A stretch of 14,198 nt of DNA from Pinguiococcus pyrenoidosus (taxonomy: Eukaryota > Sar > Pinguiophyceae > Pinguiochrysidales > Pinguiochrysidaceae), in NCBI GenBank assembly GCA_019677205.1, contig JAAMXY010000833.1:1-14198 (forward strand), in the 5' to 3' direction. A program made the position numbers and the translations under genes. Positions 7,607-14,198 of the stretch are shown piece after piece (position 1 is the first letter of the stretch; every line of letters starts with the position of its first letter). A model generated the notes under the pieces. It searched no databases and was not told the origin of the DNA. It was given only the letters and a program-made list of their open reading frames with translations.

Positions 7607-8159
7607 ACTGAGCCTCGTGGAACTGCGAGTTTGACTCGAAAATGGCGGGAAAACCGGACAGGACGAATATCTTGGGACGGATGGACATGTAGCCAATCCC
7701 AACTTCATAATAATCTAGCTTTAAAAATTAATGGACATATAGGACATATTTATAATGAAAATATATTTCAATGTTCAACGCGAACGTGATGGAATGCGAG
7801 TCGAGTCGGATGTTTTGTCGTCTCTCGTCTTCGTACACTCTCTTTCTCCTTGATACGTTCATTCTACAATCGTGAACCGCTTTGGTTCCTCGTTTTTGCT
7901 TTGATTCCACAGACAACATTCGGGACAGACGATGGCTCGGCACCGAGGGCTCGAGTTCCACCACAGACTCCATGTGCTTGCATGCTTGTAGCTATGCTTC
8001 CATGGCTACTTATTTCAGAGACGCTGATGCTTCCAACAGCGTTGGATACGGTACGTAGTTCGGCTTGCCGGCCTTAGGGGCCAGCCCGCAAAGGTAGGAC
8101 GGGATCTTGGAAGGAAGACGCTCGAAGGAAGCCCAGAGGAGCGGCGGCCGCCAGTGGGA
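7607..8159. other. Intergenic region between two minus-strand genes
   Basis: This region lies upstream of the NatD-like gene and downstream of the endonuclease stop (TAG at 8160-8162). Small open frames on both strands lack domain, codon or splice support. The only clear structure is the AT-rich island listed separately. A short frame starting MSIRPKIFVLSGFPAIF (minus, from 7688) overlaps the proposed start region of the NatD-like gene and could belong to its 5' end, but I found no intron joining it. Confidence 0.5.
7702..7776. promoter_or_regulatory. AT-rich island, possible promoter of the NatD-like gene
   Basis: About 75 bp of strongly AT-rich DNA in a GC-rich window, holding TTTAAAAATTAATGG, TTTATAATG and a repeated GGACATAT. 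It lies 96-170 bp upstream of the proposed ATG at 7606 of the minus-strand NatD-like gene. A promoter or nucleosome-free region is plausible from composition and position only. It also lies about 385 bp downstream of the endonuclease stop. Confidence 0.3.
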
Positions 8160-9725
8160 CTACCAGATGGCCTCGACCCATTCGGGGTGATCGATGAACG
8201 GATTGCGGTTGTCCTGGATGCGGTAGATCTTGTTGTTGCGGTGGCGCTCCTCGTCGCTCACCGGATCTTGGGCGTGCCATGTCTTGAGGGTGCTGAGCTT
8301 GCCCAGGAGTCCATTGGTGGTGGACGAGCCCGCTCCATAGGGGGTCGGGATGCTGTTCGAGAGCTCCAGGTCGACCTCGCCGTTCTCCCCTTCGTACCGC
8401 GTGGCCATGTAGAAGAGCATGCGCGCGACGTCCCCTTTCACGGCCGCTGGCGGCTCGAAGGTGTTGGACGTCTCCCGGCAGGAGGGGCAGTCCCCGGCGC
8501 TGTCGGCTTGGTTGAGAGCGGCCCCGCCGTTGTCGAAGTCCTTGGAGCTGCGCTGCGTGTTCACGCTCTCGTCCGCCGCTCGGAGGGCGTGGATGTCGGT
8601 CCCCGGCCCTTTGCTGGTGCCGAAGTCGCCGTGGGATTTCGCCCAGACGTGCTCCCGGTTCCACTGGTCCCCGTTCACCCCGTTGCTGGTGCCGTCCCGG
8701 TGCGTCTTGTCCACCGCGCGCCGCGAGTAGAGCGTCATGACGCTGCTGGGATCGCTCTCGACCTGGTCGGTGAGCATGAGGGCGTCCCAGCACTCGCCGT
8801 ACGTCAGCTCGTCGTGGTTATCCAGGATGTCGTTGAGCTCGCTCTTCAGGCTGGAGCCGCTCAAGCCGTTGGCCGTGTGGTAGTAACCCCAGGAGTACTT
8901 GACGGTGGCCGTGCCGGCGGCGTAGCCCAGGACCCGAAGCGTCATGGTGTTGGAGATGCTGCCGACGATGTGCACGTACTCGTTGCCGTAGCTGCCGCTC
9001 TCCTGGTTGCCGTTGTAGCCGGTGTACTCGATGTACACGGAGCCGTACTGGAAGCGAATGAAGCTGGCCTGGTTGGTGGCCGGGCCCTGCTGCCAGTCCA
9101 CGATGGCCGTGTTGCCCTCGTACAGCTGCAAGTCGATGTCGTTGGCGGACGTGAGCTCGATGAAGACGTCCGTGAGGCCGGCGGGCAAATCGCCCACGAT
9201 CGCGACGGCGTTCTGCTGGATGGCCTGCTGGAAGGTCCCCGTGCCCTGCGGCGCCGGGCCGCCGCAGCCCTCGTAGCTGGTCCAGCTGTAGTCCACGTTG
9301 GCCGTGCCGGCCTGGTAGCCGAAGGCCTTCATGTTGAGCACTCGCGTGGTGGCGCCGTTGATCTCGATGTACTCGTTGCCGAAGTTGACGCCGTCGCCGT
9401 TGTATCCGCTGTACGTGATGGTCATGCCCTGGTACGTGGTCGTGGCGCGGCTGGCGCCGTTGAGCTGTCCGTCCGGCCACTGCACGATCTTGAAGCCGGT
9501 GGCCTTGTCGAACAGCTGGATGTCCACGTCCGACGCGCTCGTGAGCTCGATGCGCACGCCTTGGTAGCTCACAGGGATGTCGCCCACGTCCACCACGCCG
9601 TTCTGGACGATGCTCTGCACGAAGCTGCCGGAGCCGGCGCAGCTGCCGCCGCCTCCCCAGTCGAACTGGGCATCTCCTGAGCCCAGCACCGCGAACGCGG
9701 AAAGAACGCCGAGGAAAACACGCAT
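8160..9725 (-). CDS. Secreted endonuclease I family nuclease with two N-terminal beta-domains
   Basis: Predicted secreted, metal-dependent non-specific DNA/RNA nuclease of the endonuclease I family (EndA, NucM, bacterial secreted nucleases). The 521-aa frame has no intron. I place the start at the internal ATG 9725-9723 because it gives a signal peptide (MRVFLGVLSAFAVLGSGDAQ). The longer frame up to 9863 adds a polar stretch with no feature. Two homologous domains follow, about 33-148 and 162-279. Each has G[ST]G[ST]F..I.QN, a V/I-ELTSA-x-D-D/I-Q-L core, SGYNG/TGYNG, GNEY and a closing GYxAGTA.V.YSW. They are beta-rich and may serve in binding or adhesion. The nuclease domain spans about 285-521: WNREHVW (355-361, catalytic His359), DIHALRAADESVN (377-389), VKGDVARMLFYMATRYEG (429-446 region) and the terminal NRNPFIDHPEWVEAIW. 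All key family motifs are present. The lack of introns, unlike most neighbours, fits bacterial origin or retroposition. Confidence 0.88.
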   Translation of the reverse strand: MRVFLGVLSAFAVLGSGDAQFDWGGGGSCAGSGSFVQSIVQNGVVDVGDIPVSYQGVRIELTSASDVDIQLFDKATGFKIVQWPDGQLNGASRATTTYQGMTITYSGYNGDGVNFGNEYIEINGATTRVLNMKAFGYQAGTANVDYSWTSYEGCGGPAPQGTGTFQQAIQQNAVAIVGDLPAGLTDVFIELTSANDIDLQLYEGNTAIVDWQQGPATNQASFIRFQYGSVYIEYTGYNGNQESGSYGNEYVHIVGSISNTMTLRVLGYAAGTATVKYSWGYYHTANGLSGSSLKSELNDILDNHDELTYGECWDALMLTDQVESDPSSVMTLYSRRAVDKTHRDGTSNGVNGDQWNREHVWAKSHGDFGTSKGPGTDIHALRAADESVNTQRSSKDFDNGGAALNQADSAGDCPSCRETSNTFEPPAAVKGDVARMLFYMATRYEGENGEVDLELSNSIPTPYGAGSSTTNGLLGKLSTLKTWHAQDPVSDEERHRNNKIYRIQDNRNPFIDHPEWVEAIW

Positions 9726-10011
9726 TCTGGGCGGCGCGACAAGCGTCTGCGGTGGAGAAAGCTGCGCGGAAAGACCGGATCCAGTTTGAACGGTTTGCAG
9801 TGGCGCGCATTTGGATTTGGATCCGCGAATCTCGTCCAAGCGGTGGGATTGGTGGAGGAGCAAGGGACTGGACGCATGCTTCCATCTTATGGGGTCCCTA
9901 AGAAAGATCGAAGCGGCTTCAAATTAGGACACCTAAGAAGTGGGGGAAGGATTTGGCGGAAGTTCGAAGGAAGGGAGATGTGAACAAAGTCAGCCTGAAT
10001 CTCGGGATGCG

Positions 10012-10683
10012 TCAATTGGTCCAGTGAGCATCGGTGGACGCTGCTGATTCGATCGCGTCCAAGCTCTCCTTGAAGCTAATCAACACAGATTCAGAGTGCG
10101 GCGTGCAAAGTGCGTCAGTGTGGCGCTTAGAGGGGGCCAATGAATTCGGTCCGCCTGACGTTGAGAGGCGATTGGCGCGCGTCTCGGCCTCAACATCGGC
10201 GTCGGCATCAAGGTCGGCGGAGGCGTCGGGGCTCGTCCAAGCAACGCACATCGGTAGGCATCATCATGCACGAGCTCGAAGAATTTGCGCGGCCGCTTGC
10301 TTGTCACACTCGCTGCGCGCCTGCCTCTATCGCTCTGGCCAGCTAGATTGCGTCGCTGGACTGGCTGGACTGGCTGGACTGGCTGGACTGGCTGGACTGG
10401 CTGGACTGGCACGCTCGAAGTCGAAACTTGCGTTTCGGTCTTCTGCGTCGGCGTCGTGCTCTGTTTCTTCCTCGAATTCAGAGTTCTTGTTTTGTTGCTT
10501 TGCGTCTGCTTCGTTTGCCTCGAGCTTCTTGTTTTGGCGTTTCGTTGCGTCGAGCTTCTGCCACGATCAGCTGATACCTCAGTCAGCCAATCGCTTCCCG
10601 CTGTCAGCGGAGCTCTCCTGTTCCACAGCTGAATTACGCGGCCATGCGTCTTTGAAGCCCAAGTTTCCCTCCATTTTTGCCAT
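10012..10683 (-). other. Unresolved minus-strand coding-like region
   Basis: Several minus-strand pieces look coding but lie in different frames. From ATG 10683, MAKMEGNLGFKDAWPRNSAV is followed by stops. Next comes a charged, coiled-coil-like piece (KLDATKRQNKKLEANEADAK, EFEEETEHDADAEDRN) that runs into a Pro-Ala-Ser repeat at 10410-10355. Last is a 10251-10012 frame with SADLDADADVEAETRAN and ISFKESLDAIESAASTDAHW before TGA. They could be exons of one gene read away from the lipase, with only 18 bp between the two ATGs, but I could not find a full set of GT-AG introns that joins them in frame. A 236-codon minus frame (10080-10790) and a 223-codon plus frame also stay open here, which may simply reflect composition. 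The alternative is promoter and 5' UTR sequence of the lipase gene. Confidence 0.25.
10355..10410. repeat. 9-bp tandem minisatellite, about 6 copies
   Basis: The unit GCTGGACTG repeats about 6.2 times without visible mismatch over 56 bp. Because the period is a multiple of three, every frame stays open: Gly-Leu-Ala or Thr-Gly-Trp on the plus strand, and Pro-Ala-Ser, Gln-Ser-Ser or Val-Gln-Pro on the minus strand. Perfect copies suggest recent expansion and probable length polymorphism. Confidence 0.9.
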
Positions 10684-10701
10684 GAAGAGCGCGACTTCCG
10701 C

Positions 10702-13676
10702 ATGAGATTCCCATTTTTCCACCTCGTCCTGGCCCTCGTGGTCGCGGAGGCCTTGCCGCAGGGTTCCACTCGCACGCGCCCGAGCGTCAAGGAGCCCGAA
10801 GAGCTGCCGGAGGAGCCTATCCCCGCTTGTCTACAGGAGGAAAAGAAGGCCAGCTCGCTCTGGGCGGCCTTGCGCCGCTTCAGCGAGTACTCCTCGGCCG
10901 TCTATGAGCCCATCGATCGGATCTACGATTACTTCCGAGAAGTGGAGGGCCTCACGCCGCCAGTGGCCGTGAGAGACCTCCGAGAAGTGGATCTTCGCTA
11001 CTTTTTGCACTCTCCTCGGCGCCCAAAGGGCCCAGATGGCGATGTGTTCCAGGTAGAGCCCCCTTCCCGGCCCCTCTTGGATATGAGGAAAATGCTTCAG
11101 ATGCAAATGTGGCGAAGTTTGACCCGAGCCTGCTGCCAAACAGGTGGAGGCAAACGGCCAGAGACAGCTGCTGGTGGTCCGAGGCACTGCCAACATGGTC
11201 AACGTGATGAGCGACGCCAGGTACACGAAGGCGTGGGACGCGCAGATTGGCTGCTACGTCCACGCGGGCTTCTTGGAGGTCACCAACGCGCTCTTTCGCG
11301 ACGTTGTGGCCCTGCTGGACCACCCTGACGACGATGGCCCGCCGCCGCCGCTGGTGCTGTCGGGGCACAGCCTGGGCGGAGCGGCCGCCCTGCTACTCGG
11401 CGCCAAGCTGGCGGCCATCGGGTACCCGGTCAAAGGCATCGTGACCTTTGGCCAGCCGATGGTGACCAACGCGGCGGGCACGTACCAGCTCAAGGCCCTG
11501 CTGCGAAGGGTCGGAGCGACCTATGTTCGCGTGGCGAATGAGGGCGACCCCGTGACCCGGATGCCGCCCTTTACGGTGCTGGACTGCATGCATGGCTTCT
11601 ACGTGCACTTCGGCCATCTCATCTTGCTCCATGACGACGCGACGCACGTCGCTCCCGAGGCCGCCGCGAACGTGACGTCGCTCTTTTCCGACCTCGCGAG
11701 CGCTTCGGGCGCCAGGGGCTTCTCCCTGGTCTTGGCGAGGGATCTGGAGAGCCCGGGGGTGCACGCCAACTCGTCCAAGATACGTCGGCGAGTGGTGGGC
11801 CCCGTGGCCGGCGCCATTCAGCGCTTCGTCATGATCGCCATCGACAGCTTCTGGCTGCAGGCGCATCGGTTCTACTCCACCTCCAAGAAGCATTCCATCT
11901 GGACGTACGAGGCGGAGTGCAAGTTTCGCGACCAGCAGCTCGCGGAGGAGATCGCGCTCGAGACGCACTACAGCACCAGCCTCGCCCGCCAGGCGCGGTC
12001 TCTCCTGGAGCCCGTGCAAAGGACCGTGGCGAGAATCCGGAGTTCAGACAGCAGGGCGAAAGCCCGCGCCCTCAAGGCCCTTCCCGCTGCGAATCGGACC
12101 AGCGCCGCGAAGAAGAAAGGCCCCGCTCCGGACTCGTCCAAGCTGCAGCCCGTACTGACCTTTGAAGACGATACGGAGGTTCTGGACCAGAAGCAAACCC
12201 GGAACGGCACCGACTTCTCGCCGGACGCGATGAAGATTCTCTTCCCGGCACTGGGTTCGGAGAAGAGCAAGAGCAACGTCATTGTGACCGGCTTGTCCTC
12301 GGCCTTCTTGCTGTCGAGCGTGGGCGGACTGATGGTCCTCATGCGGCAAGGGGCATTGACAGCTGGCCTGGGGAGCAACGCCAACGAGCTGGGCGAAGCA
12401 GTAGCTGTGGACGATAGAAGGCCTGGCCCAAAGTCCCGCCGGCGGCCAGGTTCTTCCGGTGAGAAGTCCTCGAGCGCGTTGGACGCCCGGGTGTGGGATC
12501 GCGTGCGAACGCCAGATCTCTCCAGCTACGTTGTCAACTTCCTCCTGAAGGAAGTGTTCACCGTCCGCGGCGTCTTGGCGGTGCTGTTCGTCGGCCTGAC
12601 GGGCGGCGCCGTCTCGGACTCGCGGCTGCTTCCGAGCGCCCTCGCGATGCTCCATGCGAGCTACGCCATCGCGCTGAATCGAAAAGCGCGACCGGAGGTC
12701 CTTGCTTCGTCCGCGGCCGCAGCAGTCGCGGAAGTGGGCGCGATGCCGGAGGCGCGAAAGGAAGATCACGGTGTCGACGAGAAACGGGAGCGCCCGGCGA
12801 AGGAGGATGGCGCGAGACCTGTCCCAGAAGAGAGCATGGCGGACCTGCTCACGAAGGCTCGGGCGGCTTTCCTAGACGTCCTAGCACGGAATCCGTCGAT
12901 GATAGCAGACTCCTGTACGGACCTCAAGGGCCTTCGGAACTCCACCCTCGCCGCGGAGCACTACTCAGCTGTGATCGAAGGCTACGCGCTTGTGCTAGGG
13001 TTCCCTTTGGTAAGTTCTTGCCCCCCACAGTCGGCCGCTCTGATCAGCGAGACCTCACGTGAGTGCGGCGCAGGTGAAATCTGCCAAGTTCGTCATCAAA
13101 GCAGACTACTTGTCGCAGCTTCTTCGCAAACGCAACAGGGGCGCTCGCGGGATGCTGGCGTCCACCTTCGGATTCGGAGGACGCCAGGTCGACGAGTCCG
13201 ACGCGGACAATGAGCAGACCCGCGGCAACGCCCCGGCGCATCCAGAGAATGATTTCATCGGGACCGTACCGAAGCAAGCGCGGCCGATGCTCCGAGAGAT
13301 CATGAAGAATCCCACCAAGTTTGACCTCGTGGATGGATGGGGTGCTGTCCCCGTCTTTGCGGCTGACGTGGATGCTCCGCGCTCCATTCCCGCAGACGAG
13401 GTTGTCGCAGTGATGCTCTATCAAGCAGCAATTGAATCCGTGTGGAAAGGTAGGTCAAACGGCCCCTGCGACTTTGGTGGCGGTGGTGGGATTGGTTAGT
13501 GTTGGTTGGTTGGTTGGTTGGCTGTTTGGTTGGTTGGTTGATTCGCATTTTGATTTGGAGCTAACGGAAGGTCTCCTTCGCTTCGTGCTTTAGGAACGGT
13601 GAAGGCAACCAGTGAGTTGCTAATGACGCTCCGCAGCCTTAGCATCGCTGCGGCAACGGTGGGACAGAGATGGTGA
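10702..13676 (+). CDS. Class-3 (fungal-type) lipase with membrane segments and long C-terminal region
   Basis: Predicted acylglycerol or phospholipid lipase entering the secretory pathway. Exons inferred: 10702-11052, 11144-13009, 13074-13449 and 13594-13676 (stop TGA), with GT-AG introns of 91, 64 and 144 nt and continuous frame (phases 0, 0, 1), giving 891 aa. MRFPFFHLVLALVVAEALPQ is a signal peptide and fixes the start. The alpha/beta-hydrolase domain covers about 90-290: QLLVVRGTAN (oxyanion-strand motif, usually VxFRGT), LVLSGHSLGGAAALLLGAK with nucleophile Ser193, VTFGQPMV, and ANEGDPVTRMPP with the probable catalytic Asp252. A later His completes the triad but I cannot assign it. After a basic middle part come two hydrophobic segments (about 495-517 and 590-607), a charged linker (650-680), and a C-terminal region (about 680-891, for example VVAVMLYQAAIESVWKGTVK) that I do not recognise. 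The first splice restores DVFQ-VEANGQRQ exactly at the domain's start. Confidence 0.83.
13493..13541. repeat. GGTT microsatellite in last lipase intron
   Basis: About a dozen imperfect TTGG units, interrupted once by a GCTGTT, inside the 144-nt third intron (13450-13593) of the lipase gene. They explain why this intron is longer than the others in the window. Confidence 0.85.
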
Positions 13677-14198
13677 ACTTGAATTGCAATGGCAGAGCAG
13701 AGGACCACGGTCGCTAGGACCCGATTGGATTGCCCCCTAGAAGTCTCGTGCTTTCTCCGCAACAAAATGCCCGATCGTCTCCTTCCTCCAGCGATGGGAC
13801 AGATCTCCTGCCCTTCGACTAGAAAGCTTCGCACGTTTTTGTTCACAGCCTCGCTCGTATGGTGTCAGGCGCCAAGCACTTCAATCCACATGTTGAGTCA
13901 GGACATCGACGATCATTCGGCCCGTCGACGAGTACGCGTTCGCTTCATTGACATGCATCCGGTCACTCCGGATCTCGCTTCGCTGTGATTGGGGGTGACG
14001 CTACTGCCGTAGAACCCCTCACGGAATCATCGCGAGGCTGCCAGCGCACACTGTGACGAGGCACCATTGTTCGCTCAGCCACGGCAGTACCGGAAGGATC
14101 GACGCAAGTCGCAACCCTGGTGGGCGACGCATGCATCTCTAGTATCTAGCAATACTCCAGCTCCATGTCGGGCGTGTAGCAGGAGCTCTCCCGCAATC
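13677..14198. other. Downstream region of lipase gene, no convincing gene
   Basis: A 99-codon plus-strand frame (13689-13988) begins 12 bp after the lipase stop. It has no recognisable domain and is more likely 3' UTR than a separate gene. At the right edge, the minus strand from 14198 to 14146 reads LRESSCYTPDMELEYC followed by TAG and could be the last codons of a gene entering from the right, but 16 codons are too few to judge. Arms ACTGCCGT (about 14002) and ACGGCAGT (about 14082) are inverted copies too far apart to be a clear terminator. Confidence 0.4.

Noticed and set aside
8154-9680. 508-codon plus-strand open frame
   Set aside because: It lies antisense to the endonuclease I gene, is rich in Val/Ala/Arg as expected from reading GC-rich coding DNA backwards, and has no motif. 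The minus strand carries all family motifs.
8818-9885. 355-codon minus-strand frame with Arg/His/Gln-rich product
   Set aside because: Shadow of the endonuclease gene in a shifted frame; its composition is typical of out-of-frame GC-rich sequence.
10034-10705. 223-codon plus-strand frame with a Gly-Leu-Ala repeat
   Set aside because: The repeat is produced by a 9-bp minisatellite that keeps every frame open. The remaining sequence lacks a domain, and a frame ending at the lipase start is easily 5' UTR.
13496-13846. Minus-strand frame ending in Asn-Gln-Pro-Thr repeats
   Set aside because: The repeat is the GGTT microsatellite of the lipase intron read in reverse; the rest is antisense to exon 4 and the 3' region.
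13689-13988. 99-codon plus-strand frame after the lipase stop
   Set aside because: It starts 12 bp after a well-supported stop, shows no domain, and is best explained as 3' UTR.

Overview
The window looks like compact nuclear DNA of a microbial eukaryote, probably a GC-rich protist or alga. Genes lie on both strands and close together. Four of the five recognisable loci are interrupted by short GT-AG introns (44-144 nt, most 60-90), and several products belong to eukaryotic families (EME1-type resolvase subunit, NatD-like acetyltransferase, class-3 lipase). No bacterial operon structure, ribosome binding sites, rRNA, tRNA or CRISPR was seen. The exact lineage cannot be fixed from these genes. 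All exon-intron models below were built by eye from reading-frame continuity and splice consensus, without transcript support.

Layout: (1) 1-780 and 1779-2673, minus strand: two tandem four-exon glutathione S-transferase genes, the first cut by the window edge. Their 5' halves are almost identical while their 3' halves are clearly diverged, which points to recent gene conversion. (2) 2674-4183: about 1.5 kb without a recognisable gene, but with coding-like patches and strong splice donors on the minus strand and a CT-rich microsatellite. (3) 4184-6031, plus: an intronless EME1/MMS4-like subunit of the MUS81 structure-specific nuclease, with SUMO-interaction-like motifs at both extreme ends. 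(4) 6082-7606, minus, converging on EME1 with 50 bp between stops: a four-exon GNAT acetyltransferase resembling NAA40/NatD, with a long acidic and then very basic tail. (5) 7607-8159: intergenic, with an AT-rich island. (6) 8160-9725, minus: an intronless secreted endonuclease I-family nuclease behind two tandem beta-rich domains, a candidate for acquisition from bacteria. (7) 10012-10683: an unresolved minus-strand coding-like region with a 9-bp minisatellite. (8) 10702-13676, plus: a four-exon class-3 lipase of 891 aa with a signal peptide, two hydrophobic segments and a long unrecognised C-terminal region. (9) 13677-14198: no convincing gene.

The genes do not form one pathway. EME1 and the NatD-like enzyme would act in the nucleus (DNA repair and protein N-terminal acetylation), the GSTs in the cytosol (glutathione conjugation), and the nuclease and lipase enter the secretory route. 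No clear new multi-gene system is visible. The most interesting points are the GST conversion tract, the architecture of EME1 and of the nuclease, and the unassigned minus-strand coding patches.
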